Source: Gammaproteobacteria bacterium
GTDB taxonomy: Bacteria > Pseudomonadota > Gammaproteobacteria > Pseudomonadales > Pseudomonadaceae
Assembly: GCA_012728415.1 (NCBI GenBank)
Contig: JAAYFD010000022.1
Coordinates: 55,459-119,458, forward strand
Direction of reading: 5' to 3'
DNA: 64,000 nucleotides
This document shows, piece after piece, positions 10,449 to 18,611 of this stretch (positions are counted from its first letter, which is position 1; every line of letters starts with the position of its first letter). The notes beneath the pieces were generated by a model. It worked only from the letters and a program-made list of their open reading frames with translations, made no database searches and was not told the origin of the DNA. The position numbers were made by a program, and so were the translations under genes.

Positions 10449-11874
10449 GGCTCACCTCTGTTTCAGGTTGACGGGTCGGGGCAGGCTGGGGGGTACGCAG
10501 GGTCAGCCAGCAGTTGATGGCCAGCAGCAGCATGCCGGAAGCAAACAGGCTGCCGCCGACCAGGCGCACTACATAACCGAAGTGGCTGGCTTCCAGCGCC
10601 TCGACAAAGGAGTAGCTGAGCGTGCCATCATCGTTAATCGCGCGCCACATCAGACCCTGGGTAATACCGTTGACCCACATTGACGCGATATAGAGCACGG
10701 TGCCGGCGGTGGCCAGCCAGAAGTGCAGGCTGATCAGTGCGGTGCTGTACATGGTCTCGCGCTGCCACAGGCGCGGAATCAGATAATACAGGCTGCCGAT
10801 GGTGATCATCGCCACCCAGCCAAGGGCTCCGGCGTGTACGTGGCCAATGGTCCAGTCGGTGTAGTGTGACAACGAGTTGACTGTCTTGATGGCCATCATT
10901 GGGCCTTCAAAAGTGGACATGCCGTAGAACGCCAGCGATACCACCAGAAAGCGCAAGATGGGATCACTACGCAGTTTGTGCCAGGCACCGGACAGAGTCA
11001 TCATGCCGTTGATCATGCCGCCCCAGCTGGGCACCAGCAAAATTACCGACATGACCATACCCAGACTTTGTGCCCAGTCAGGCAGGGCGGTGTAGTGTAA
11101 GTGGTGTGGGCCGGCCCAGATGTAGATCGAGATGATGGCCCAGAAGTGCACAATCGACAGCCGGTAAGAATAGATCGGGCGTCCGGCCTGCTTGGGCACG
11201 AAATAGTACATCATGCCCAAGAAGCCCACCGACAGGATGAAGCCGACCACGCTATGGCCGTACCACCACTGGATCATCGCATCGGTGGCGCCGGAATAGA
11301 TCGAATAGGACTTCATCGCGGTCACCGGTACGGCGGCGCTGTTGATGATGAACACCATGGCCGTGACGATGATGAAGGCGCCGTAGAACCAGTTGCCGAC
11401 ATAGATGTGGGACACCTTGCGCCGGGCGATGAGGGTAAAGAACAGCCAGGTGTAAACCAGCCAGAGGAAAGTCAGCACGATCGACAGCATCCATTCCATT
11501 TCGGCATATTCTTTGGTGGTGGTATAGCCCAAGGCGTAGCTGATGATGATGGCTACCAGCATGGCTTGCCAGCCCCAGAACAGCACCGAGGCCATAAAAT
11601 CGGATGGCAGCCGTGCCTGACAGGTGCGTTGCACTACATAAAAAGAGGTGGCGAACAGGGCGCTACCGCCAAAGGCAAAAATCACCAGACTGGTGTGGAT
11701 TGGCCGAATACGGCCGAAGCTAGTCCATGGCAGGTCGAAGTTTAGTGCCGGCCAGACCAGCTGAGCCGCAATAAACACTCCCATGCTCATGCCAAGCACG
11801 CCCCAAACGATAGTCGCCAGTGTGAACTGGCGCACGACCTGCATGTTGTAAGCAGATTCCTGTACTGTCTTCAT
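10441..11874 (-). CDS. ccoN: Orphan cbb3-type cytochrome c oxidase catalytic subunit I
   Basis: 477 residues with about 12 membrane helices. Haem and CuB ligands are in place: [10 protein letters not shown] (low-spin haem His), [10 protein letters not shown] (CuB His), AGPHHLHY (CuB His pair), [10 protein letters not shown] (haem b3 and b His). No ccoO, ccoP or maturation genes are near, so this is an orphan CcoN like the extra CcoN subunits of P. aeruginosa, which pair with subunits made elsewhere. Start [17 protein letters not shown] is family-like. An ANR/FNR-like box lies 59-72 bp upstream, fitting low-oxygen expression. Confidence 0.93.
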   Translation of the reverse strand: MKTVQESAYNMQVVRQFTLATIVWGVLGMSMGVFIAAQLVWPALNFDLPWTSFGRIRPIHTSLVIFAFGGSALFATSFYVVQRTCQARLPSDFMASVLFWGWQAMLVAIIISYALGYTTTKEYAEMEWMLSIVLTFLWLVYTWLFFTLIARRKVSHIYVGNWFYGAFIIVTAMVFIINSAAVPVTAMKSYSIYSGATDAMIQWWYGHSVVGFILSVGFLGMMYYFVPKQAGRPIYSYRLSIVHFWAIISIYIWAGPHHLHYTALPDWAQSLGMVMSVILLVPSWGGMINGMMTLSGAWHKLRSDPILRFLVVSLAFYGMSTFEGPMMAIKTVNSLSHYTDWTIGHVHAGALGWVAMITIGSLYYLIPRLWQRETMYSTALISLHFWLATAGTVLYIASMWVNGITQGLMWRAINDDGTLSYSFVEALEASHFGYVVRLVGGSLFASGMLLLAINCWLTLRTPQPAPTRQPETEVSHA

Positions 11875-11932
11875 GATATCTGCGCGCCGCAGCCAAGAAA
11901 ATCCTGCTAGACTCGGTACGCGCCCTCCTGCA

Positions 11933-11946
11933 ATGACTTAAGTCAA
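11933..11946 (-). promoter_or_regulatory. ANR/FNR-like box upstream of orphan ccoN
   Basis: On the minus strand this reads TTGACTTAAGTCAT, against the FNR/ANR pattern TTGAY-N4-RTCAA, with one mismatch at the last base. It is centred about 65 bp upstream of the ccoN start codon, a sensible place for an activator. ANR-type control of cbb3 genes is well known in pseudomonads. Confidence 0.55.
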
Positions 11947-12134
11947 GGTTATGGGTCGTTGAGTCTGCTTGCCAATGAATAATTTTGTAGTGCCAGTGCA
12001 AGATTATTCATTGCAGGCAGTTTTGTGCTTTTTGAGCCATAAGCCGGGCATTGCGGCAGGCAGGGTTGTGCGGGTCGGCCAGTGTATGGGCTTGTATCTG
12101 TCAAGGCTGTCTTGGGCAGAGCCGAAAACATGTC

Positions 12135-12162
12135 TTTACTTGGCTTGTGATCAATGTATATT
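12135..12162 (+). promoter_or_regulatory. Candidate sigma70 promoter for cstA
   Basis: TTTACT (12135-12140), a 16-bp spacer and TATATT (12157-12162), 60 bp before the cstA start. The -35 is a moderate match and the -10 is good. The adjacent palindrome would overlap the transcription start. Confidence 0.4.
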
Positions 12163-12178
12163 GAGTGCAGATGCACTC
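12163..12178. promoter_or_regulatory. Perfect palindrome at the predicted cstA transcription start
   Basis: GAGTGCA-GA-TGCACTC, perfect 7-bp arms directly after the candidate -10. A dimeric repressor bound here would block transcription. The cognate protein is unknown; the LysR protein of the block is one candidate, though LysR sites more often lie upstream of -35. Confidence 0.45.
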
Positions 12179-12221
12179 CAAAAGTCTGCACAATAAAAAC
12201 TAAAAAAGAGGGAATAGCACC

Positions 12222-13895
12222 ATGAATGCGATTTTCTTGGCTCTTTTTGGCCTAACCGTCATGTTCCTGGGGTTCTTTTTTTATTCGCGCTTTATCGCTG
12301 ATAAAATTTACCAACTTGATCCTGACTTCGAAACGCCGGCACACACCATGCAAGATGGTGTGGATTACGTGCCCACCAACAAATTTGTCCTCTGGGGACA
12401 TCACTTTACCTCTGTAGCAGGTGCGGCCCCGATCGTCGGGCCAGCCATTGCCGTGATTTGGGGCTGGTTGCCGGCGCTGCTTTGGGTGGCCTTTGGTACG
12501 GTATTTTTTGCCGGTGTGCATGACATGGGTGCAGTCTGGGCCAGTGTGCGCAACAAGGCTAAATCCATGGGTGCATTGTCTGGTGATGTGGTTGGCAAGC
12601 GCGCCCGCTCCCTGTTTATGATCGTGATTTTCCTGGTGTTGTTGATGGTCAACGCGGTGTTTGGTGTAGTAATCGCCAACCTGCTGATTAATAACCCGGG
12701 CTCGGTTGTCCCGGTATGGGGTGCGATTGCTGTGGCCATGGTGATTGGCCAGGCTATTTACCGCTTCAAATGGAACTTGCCGCTGGTGTCCCTGGTGGGT
12801 GTCGTGGTGCTCTACATGCTGATCTGGATTGGACCGCAGGTGCCGATTGCATTGCCGGAGACCACTTTCGGCCTGTCTGCCAGTGCTACCTGGATCCTGC
12901 TGTTGTTTGCCTATGCCGCGGTAGCGTCTCTGCTACCGGTGTGGATGCTGTTACAGCCCCGTGACTACATCAATGGACTGCAGTTGTTTGTTGGCTTGGG
13001 TCTGCTGTACATTGCGGTGTTTGTGGCCGGCCCGACCGTGGTTGCGCCGATGATCAACCCGGATGTACCGGCTGGCACGCCTTCGCTGTTCCCGCTGCTG
13101 TTCGTGACCATCGCCTGTGGTGCGATTTCTGGTTTCCACGGTATTGTGGCCTCCGGAACCACATCCAAACAGCTGAACCGTGAGCCGGATGCCCGCCTGG
13201 TCGGTTATGGTGGTGCGCTGGGCGAGGGCACTCTGGCTTTGGCTGCGATCATTGCCGCCAGTGCAGGCTTTGCCACCTATGGTGAATGGAAAGAGGTTTA
13301 CTCCAGTTTTGGTGGCGGTGGCCTGAAGGCCTTTGTTGACGGTGGCGGTGCCATCCTGCATGCCGGTACCGGCATCAGTCCCGAGGTTTCGGCAACCATG
13401 CTGACAGTGATGGCTGCGCTGTTTGCAGGAACCACCATGGATACCGGTCTGCGCCTGCAGCGCTATATCTTCCAGGAGTGGGGCGAAATCTATAACCTGG
13501 GCTGGATGAAAAAGGCCGCGCCTGCCACTTTCCTGTCAGTGGGGAGCTGTCTGGCGCTGGCTTTTGGTGCCGGCGGTGCGTCCGGTAGCGGTGGGTTGCT
13601 GATCTGGCCGCTGTTCGGCACCACCAACCAGTTGATGGCCGGTTTGACCCTGTTGGTGATTGCCGTCATGTTGGTGCGCCGTAAAACCAATGCGATTTTT
13701 GTCATTGCGCCGATGGCGTTTATCCTGGTAATCGGTTTGTTGGCACTGGCCATCCAGATATATACCTTCTTTAGTCAGTCCAAGTGGTTCTTGTGCGGAC
13801 TGGCGATTGTGGTGCTGGTAGCCGGTGTGCTGGTGACGCTGGAATGCGCGGCAGTGTTGCGCAAAGAAAAGCAGGCGGCCGCAGCGACCGGTTAG
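12222..13895 (+). CDS. cstA: CstA-family carbon starvation / peptide or pyruvate transporter
   Basis: 557 residues, highly hydrophobic, many membrane segments. NKFVLWGHHFTSVAGAAPIVGPAIAVIWGW and FHGIVASGTTSKQLN are typical of the CstA/BtsT family, known in E. coli for pyruvate uptake and first described as a carbon starvation peptide permease. The protein is shorter than E. coli CstA (about 700 residues) and belongs to the short group. It is followed after 89 bp by a protein ending in Cys-Cys and then by an ArsA-family ATPase, all on the same strand. It acts in the inner membrane. The substrate is unproven. Confidence 0.93.
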   Translation: MNAIFLALFGLTVMFLGFFFYSRFIADKIYQLDPDFETPAHTMQDGVDYVPTNKFVLWGHHFTSVAGAAPIVGPAIAVIWGWLPALLWVAFGTVFFAGVHDMGAVWASVRNKAKSMGALSGDVVGKRARSLFMIVIFLVLLMVNAVFGVVIANLLINNPGSVVPVWGAIAVAMVIGQAIYRFKWNLPLVSLVGVVVLYMLIWIGPQVPIALPETTFGLSASATWILLLFAYAAVASLLPVWMLLQPRDYINGLQLFVGLGLLYIAVFVAGPTVVAPMINPDVPAGTPSLFPLLFVTIACGAISGFHGIVASGTTSKQLNREPDARLVGYGGALGEGTLALAAIIAASAGFATYGEWKEVYSSFGGGGLKAFVDGGGAILHAGTGISPEVSATMLTVMAALFAGTTMDTGLRLQRYIFQEWGEIYNLGWMKKAAPATFLSVGSCLALAFGAGGASGSGGLLIWPLFGTTNQLMAGLTLLVIAVMLVRRKTNAIFVIAPMAFILVIGLLALAIQIYTFFSQSKWFLCGLAIVVLVAGVLVTLECAAVLRKEKQAAAATG

Positions 13896-13984
13896 TGCGT
13901 TGTCAGCCTGGTTGAACAGCGCCATGCGTCCGTAGCCGGGCGCGTGGCGTTGCCACATATGGCCTGTGTTACCGGAGGCGTACA

Positions 13985-14260
13985 ATGAGCAAGCTGGGCA
14001 ATATCAAGGGCTGGATCCTTCGCGCCAATACGGCGCTGAATACCTACTATAACGCGCCTTACCGGGCAGCCATCGCCCGGGCCAAGCGTGATGAAGATGA
14101 CTTGTTCATGCTGCTGGTGTTTTCCGAGATGATGGGCATTCCAAATCCTGCTTCGTGGTATACCCTGGAGCTGCAGCCCCTGCTGCTTGAACGCTTTCAC
14201 GACTGGCATGTGCGCATGGGCATGGAAAAATCCCCTTTTGACCATATTTCTTGCTGCTAG
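13985..14260 (+). CDS. Small protein with C-terminal Cys-Cys (cory-CC-star-like), partner of CstA and ArsA ATPase
   Basis: 91 residues, starting after CGGAGG at 13972. No signal peptide or membrane helix is evident. The middle reads MMGIPNPASWYTLELQPLLLERFHDWHVRMGM and the chain ends ISCC at the stop codon. This matches my memory of an NCBI family named cory-CC-star for its last two cysteines. E. coli YbdD and YjiX, small partners of CstA and BtsT, also end in Cys-Cys but look otherwise unrelated. The terminal dithiol suggests metal binding, a redox role or modification; which one is unknown. Confidence 0.8.
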   Translation: MSKLGNIKGWILRANTALNTYYNAPYRAAIARAKRDEDDLFMLLVFSEMMGIPNPASWYTLELQPLLLERFHDWHVRMGMEKSPFDHISCC

Positions 14261-14476
14261 TGGCCTGTGTGATCAATTGCTTCATTCGAGCCAGGGTGCA
14301 GGGTCTTCAGTCAGCCATGACAGCGTGACAGAGAAACAACAACACAGCATTGACGCTTTTAAATATCGAAACTGGCCAGCCAGCAGGTCATTGATATGCA
14401 AGACGTCAGTGTGGTTGCGTGATGATGCGGCTGCGCCTGGTGCGTGGCTTTTTAACACTTTTGCTTCGGGGTGGCT

Positions 14477-15481
14477 ATGTTGAAGCTAGGGCAGCTGGTA
14501 CAAGAAAGGCGCGTGCTGTTTTGTGGCGGCAAGGGTGGTGTGGGCAAGACCACGCTGTCTTGCGCCATTGCAGTCAAGGCAGCGGCTGCAGGACGGCGCA
14601 CGCTGCTGGTATCGACCGATCCGGCCCACAGCCTGTCAGACGCCTTTGCCCGTCCTGTAGGCAACCGTGAGTTGTGCCTGGCAGAGAACCTGTTTGCCCT
14701 GGAGCTGGACCCGGATGCCGAAGTGGATGCCTATCTTGAACGGGTATTGTCACACATGCGGCGTTATGTAAACCCGGATCAGGTCAGCGAGCTGCGGCGG
14801 CAGCTGCAGCTATCCAGACAGTCACCCGGAGCGCAAGAGGCGGCTATTCTTGAGCGGTTGGCGCGCCTGCTCGATGACGGACTGGAGCAGTACGACCTGA
14901 TTGTCTTCGATACAGCGCCTACTGGTCATACCCTGCGCTTGTTGACTTTGCCGGAGGTCATGTCTGTATGGACCGAGGGGCTGCTTAAGCATAACAGGAA
15001 GGCCGAGCACCTGGGCTCGGTGCTGGAGCACTTGAGCCCCGGACGCAGCATCGACAGCCTGACGCAAGACCCGGCCAAGCATGCAGTGGAAGGGCTGGAT
15101 GATCGCCAGCAAAAATTGCTGAGTACCCTGCTGGAACGCCAGCGTCTGTTTCATCGCATGCGACATTTGTTGACAGACGCAGGAAAGACCGGTTTTTTGT
15201 TTGTGCTGACACCCGAACGCCTGCCAGTCATGGAGACCGAGCGGGCTGTCCGCGCCCTTGAAGAAGGCAAGATCGGTGTTGCCGGGTTGCTGGTCAACCG
15301 GGTGATGCCCGGGCAGGTCATGGATAACGAGTTCTGGCGCAGCCGCTTGCAGCAGCAGCAACAGTATCTTGCCGACATTGGGCAGCGTTTTGCCGGTTTG
15401 CCGCGACAGCATGTGGAGCTGCAGCAGCATGATATTCAGGGTCTGGAGGCATTGCAAGCACTGGCCCGGCAGCTGGTCTGA
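14477..15481 (+). CDS. ArsA/Get3-family (SIMIBI) ATPase
   Basis: 334 residues, single ATPase unit. Start ATG at 14477 with GGGGTGG 5 nt before it; the track's GTG is two codons earlier. Deviant Walker A GKGGVGKT (about 18-25), switch I DPAHSLSDAF (48-57) and switch II DTAPTGHTLRLL (145-156) are intact, so it should hydrolyse ATP as a dimer. No arsenite genes (arsB, arsC, arsR/D) are nearby, so arsenite export is unlikely. Its fixed company is cstA and the Cys-Cys protein, which argues for a role in handling one of them. 216 bp separate it from the Cys-Cys gene. Confidence 0.88.
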   Translation: MLKLGQLVQERRVLFCGGKGGVGKTTLSCAIAVKAAAAGRRTLLVSTDPAHSLSDAFARPVGNRELCLAENLFALELDPDAEVDAYLERVLSHMRRYVNPDQVSELRRQLQLSRQSPGAQEAAILERLARLLDDGLEQYDLIVFDTAPTGHTLRLLTLPEVMSVWTEGLLKHNRKAEHLGSVLEHLSPGRSIDSLTQDPAKHAVEGLDDRQQKLLSTLLERQRLFHRMRHLLTDAGKTGFLFVLTPERLPVMETERAVRALEEGKIGVAGLLVNRVMPGQVMDNEFWRSRLQQQQQYLADIGQRFAGLPRQHVELQQHDIQGLEALQALARQLV

Positions 15482-15483
15482 GA

Positions 15484-15504
15484 GCTCCGCCGGAGCGGGG
15501 TTTT
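15484..15504 (+). terminator. Short terminator after the ArsA-family ATPase gene
   Basis: GCTCC-GCC-GGAGC hairpin followed by GGGGTTTT immediately after the stop codon. It overlaps the last bases of convergent yicC. Confidence 0.5.
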
Positions 15505-16366
15505 ACTCTATGTTTTGAATTTGTTCGCGCATTTGCTCAATCAGTACCTTGATATTGACTGCAGCCTGGGTGGTGCGTACGTCAATTGCTTTGGAGCCAA
15601 GGGTGTTGGCCTCGCGGTTTAGCTCTTGCATCAGGAAGTCCAGCCGGCGGCCGACCGGCTGCTTGCTATTGAGTACACGGCGCACCTCGTTAAGGTGGGT
15701 ATGCAGACGATCGAGTTCTTCGGCAACATCACTGCGTTGGGCCAGCATGACCAGCTCTTGCTCAAGCCGCTGTGGATCGATTTCCAGGGCAATCTCCTGG
15801 CAGCGGTCGAGGATTTTCTGGCGCTGGGCGTCAAGCATGCCGGGAATGGCATCGGCCAGTGTGCGGGTTTCCTGTTCGATGCTGTCGAGCCGCTCGCTGA
15901 TCAGGCGGGCCAGCTCAGCGCCTTCACGGGCGCGGCTGTCTTTTAGCTGCGCCAGTGTCCGGTTGAACAGCTGCAGGGCGTCTGTCTGCAATTGTTCGCC
16001 ATTGGCTTCCGGTGGGCTGAGTACACCAGGTTGCAGCATGATTTGTATTGGGTCCAGTGGTGCGGGCTGACTTATCAGGGCGGCAATCTGTTCGGCGGCA
16101 GTGACCACTTCACGGGCACGCTCCAGGTTGAGACTGCCGCGGGTATCTGCGTGTGCTTCGGTTAGCTGCAGGCTGCACTCGATCTTGCCGCGTGACAGCC
16201 CCTTGCGCAGCAGCTCGCGTATCGTGCTTTCAAGGGTACGCAGGCTTTCCGGCAGGCGTAGATGGGGCTCCAGGAAGCGATGGTTGACCGAGCGGATTTC
16301 CCAAGTCAAGGTGCCGTAGGGGCCGCTGTGTTCTTGGCGGGCAAAAGCGGTCATGCTGTGAGCCAT
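15503..16366 (-). CDS. yicC: YicC family endoribonuclease
   Basis: 287 residues from MAHSMTAFARQE, which is the family start; GAGGA lies 7 nt upstream. The track ORF adds 55 spurious residues. EIRSVNHRFLEPHLRLPE at the N-terminus and RRLDFLMQELNREANTLGSKA near the C-terminus are the two YicC signatures. YicC proteins are recently described RNases implicated in small-RNA turnover. In Pseudomonas yicC normally precedes gmk; here the accessory block separates them. Confidence 0.95.
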   Translation of the reverse strand: MAHSMTAFARQEHSGPYGTLTWEIRSVNHRFLEPHLRLPESLRTLESTIRELLRKGLSRGKIECSLQLTEAHADTRGSLNLERAREVVTAAEQIAALISQPAPLDPIQIMLQPGVLSPPEANGEQLQTDALQLFNRTLAQLKDSRAREGAELARLISERLDSIEQETRTLADAIPGMLDAQRQKILDRCQEIALEIDPQRLEQELVMLAQRSDVAEELDRLHTHLNEVRRVLNSKQPVGRRLDFLMQELNREANTLGSKAIDVRTTQAAVNIKVLIEQMREQIQNIE

Positions 16367-16684
16367 GGACTGTCCTCGTGATGGTAAAATAGGCATTCTA
16401 GCGAAAATACAGGCTGTGTGCCCTGTTCCCGGGCAGTGCCTGGCCGGACGGGCTGGTGGTGCTGTCTGTGCGTTGTTGCTCAAGTTGTCAGCGAGTGTCT
16501 GCATGTACCGGGCCGCACGGAATAGCCGCATAGGGCATGTGGTGTTTCAGTGCATAACAAACCAGGCTGACTCAACGGTTTGTGGCTTGTACAGCGGACA
16601 GTAACCGAATCCTTTATACTGCCTGTAGTGTATAGCGGCGAACCTGGTTCGCCGCTTTTTTGAAGCTTTGAGGGGGAGGCACCC
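16367..16684. other. 318-bp divergent region between yicC and rph
   Basis: No protein gene seen. It must hold both divergent promoters. The notable element is a strong plus-strand terminator (16635-16661) just 23 bp before the rph start, which implies a short transcript or attenuation upstream of rph. A TATACT -10-like hexamer is at 16615-16620, but its -35 spacing is poor. Confidence 0.5.
16635..16661 (+). terminator. Strong intrinsic terminator inside the rph leader
   Basis: GCGGCGAAC-CTG-GTTCGCCGC, a perfect 9-bp stem, then six T. It lies upstream of rph in the same direction while the gene behind it is divergent, so it must end a leader transcript or small RNA or act as an attenuator. 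The rph ribosome-binding site (GGGGGAGG) follows it. Confidence 0.75.
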
Positions 16685-17413
16685 ATGATCCGTCCTAGTG
16701 GCCGCGCAGCTGACCAGCTGCGAGAAGTAAAGATTACCCGCAACTATACCTGTCACGCCGAAGGTTCGGTACTGGTGGAGTTTGGCCAGACCAGGGTGAT
16801 TTGTACCGTTAGCGTGGAAAGTGGTGTGCCACGTTTTTTGCGTGGCCAGAACCAGGGCTGGTTGACGGCCGAATATGGTATGTTGCCCCGGGCAACGGGT
16901 GAGCGTACTCGTCGTGAGGCAACCAGTGGCAAACAGGGCGGCCGCACGCTGGAAATTCAGCGCCTGATTGGTCGTTCGCTGCGTGCTGCAGTAGATCTTG
17001 CCGCACTTGGCGAGTACACCCTGACCGTAGACTGTGATGTTATCCAGGCTGACGGCGGCACCCGTACCGCAGCTATTACAGGTGCCATGGTGGCAGTGGA
17101 AGATGCCCTGAAAACCATGCAGGAGCGTGGCTGGTTAAAAGCGGACAAGCCCTTGCCGCTGAAACAGCGCATTGCGGCGGTGTCGGTTGGCATCTACCAG
17201 GGTGGGGCGGTGCTCGATCTGGACTATCCGGAGGACTCAACTGCAGAAACCGACCTGAATGTGGTAATGACAGATGCGGGTGGTTTTATCGAAGTGCAGG
17301 GTACGGCAGAGGGCTCGCCGTTTAGCGCGCCAGAGTTCAATGCGATGCTGGCACTGGCGGAAAAAGGCATCAGCGAGCTGTTTGCCATTCAGCAGATGGC
17401 GCTGGAAAGCTGA
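16685..17413 (+). CDS. rph: Ribonuclease PH
   Basis: 242 residues, full length, with the PNPase/RPH fold motifs [34 protein letters not shown] and [19 protein letters not shown]. It trims tRNA 3' ends using phosphate. The C-terminus is intact, unlike the frameshifted E. coli K-12 gene. The GGGGGAGG site gives a strong start. Confidence 0.97.
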   Translation: MIRPSGRAADQLREVKITRNYTCHAEGSVLVEFGQTRVICTVSVESGVPRFLRGQNQGWLTAEYGMLPRATGERTRREATSGKQGGRTLEIQRLIGRSLRAAVDLAALGEYTLTVDCDVIQADGGTRTAAITGAMVAVEDALKTMQERGWLKADKPLPLKQRIAAVSVGIYQGGAVLDLDYPEDSTAETDLNVVMTDAGGFIEVQGTAEGSPFSAPEFNAMLALAEKGISELFAIQQMALES

Positions 17414-17608
17414 CTCTTGTTGTGTTCAGTGAGCGGCCATCCTTACCCCGGCCTGTGTCCTGCCGGAAGGCGTGATGCACATGCGCGGCCAGGAAGCAAA
17501 GTCCGGCGAGGTGTTGCGACTATCAAGGGTGGCGCCTGCCGTGAGCGGAGAGGCGGATTGTCATGTTGCAGAACGACAGGCTGTATCTGGTGGGTGGCAG
17601 GGTAGCAC

Positions 17609-18388
17609 TTAAAAGCTCAGTGTCCAGTCATAGTCAACCTGCAGGGGTGCGTGCCCGGAAAAGCGCGGCTGGCGGAACAGGCGGGCGGTGCGCACAATAC
17701 GCTTCAGCCCGGGGGTGAGCAGCTGGTAGTCGAAACGCCAGCCCAGATTAAGCATTTCTGCTTGCTCGCTGTCGGGCCACCAGCTGAACTGCTCCCCCTC
17801 GCGTGAAACTTCACGTAGCGCGTCAATGTATCCCATGTTGTGTATCAGTTCGTCCAGCCAGGCACGTTCGGCTGGCAAAAAACCAGGTGTTTGCTGACAG
17901 TCGCGCCAGTGTTTGACATCAAACTTTTGATGGGCAATGAAAGCAGAAGCACAGTAGATGTAGTCGCGCCGCTTGCGTCGCTGCTTGTCCAGATAGCGGC
18001 CGAGGTCTTCCATGAATTTGAATTTGTCGTTGAGTTCGTGGTCACCTGCAGTGCCGTGGGGAAACAGCAGGCTGCCGATGCTGATTTTATCGAAGTCCGC
18101 CTGGATGTAGCGCCCATGGCGATCTGCGGACTCAAAACCCAGTGTGGTGATGATTGCCCGGGGCTGCACCCTGGTATAGAGGGCCACGCCCCCTTGCTCC
18201 GGCTGCTCGCCCGAAGCGGCGAATGCTTGGTAGCCGGGTAACTGAAACCCGGGCAGTTCAATGTCTGCGGCATCGATACGGGTATCCTGCAGGCAGATGA
18301 CATCGGCATCTTGCCGGATGAGCCAGTCTTGCAGGCCGCAGGAAACAGCGTGGTGCAAGCCGTTAACATTGATGCTGATAATGCGCAT
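17609..18388 (-). CDS. crc: Catabolite repression control protein Crc
   Basis: 259 residues, the exact Pseudomonas Crc length. It has the exonuclease III fold (MRIISINVNGLHHA, VICLQDTRI), but the nuclease catalytic positions are lost: YCASAFIAH stands where ExoIII has GDMN, and FSGHAP where it has SDHAP. This loss is the mark of Crc, which together with Hfq represses translation of catabolic mRNAs. Divergent from pyrE as in other pseudomonads. A CstA-type gene in the same window is a plausible Crc/Hfq target, not tested. Confidence 0.95.
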   Translation of the reverse strand: MRIISINVNGLHHAVSCGLQDWLIRQDADVICLQDTRIDAADIELPGFQLPGYQAFAASGEQPEQGGVALYTRVQPRAIITTLGFESADRHGRYIQADFDKISIGSLLFPHGTAGDHELNDKFKFMEDLGRYLDKQRRKRRDYIYCASAFIAHQKFDVKHWRDCQQTPGFLPAERAWLDELIHNMGYIDALREVSREGEQFSWWPDSEQAEMLNLGWRFDYQLLTPGLKRIVRTARLFRQPRFSGHAPLQVDYDWTLSF

Positions 18389-18611
18389 GGTTCGCCTCTG
18401 GGTAAAAACTGCGCATATGATACCTAAGCCGTATGGAATTGGCTAAGTAAAAGAGAATTGCTGAAACACGTGCTTTATGATGTGGGGCAGTCAGTGCGGT
18501 TTGCTGCAGGACAAAGTAAAATGCAGTGCTGGCCCGTATACTGGCAAGATGACAGAGTACATCACCGCTGGTTAAACAGGGTGTTCATCCAGATTTTGGC
18601 AAGAGTCCACT

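Larger units (their letters stand above)
11875..12221. other. 347-bp divergent regulatory region between ccoN and cstA
   Basis: No gene seen. It holds an ANR/FNR-like palindrome at 11933-11946 on the ccoN side and, on the cstA side, a candidate sigma70 promoter (12135-12162) next to a perfect 7-bp-arm palindrome (12163-12178). GAGGGA at 12208-12213 is the cstA ribosome-binding site. Confidence 0.6.

Noticed and set aside
11101-11745. 214-codon plus-strand ORF inside ccoN
   Set aside because: Antisense to a fully conserved CcoN; its sequence is rich in His, Asp and Gln, as expected for a membrane-protein shadow.
14477-15481. Arsenite efflux ATPase ArsA
   Set aside because: A single ATPase unit with no arsB, arsC, arsD or ars regulator nearby; the company is cstA and the Cys-Cys gene.
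17609-18388. Exonuclease III call for the crc gene
   Set aside because: The catalytic Asp/Asn and SDHAP positions are replaced, length is 259, and it is divergent from pyrE, all pointing to Crc.
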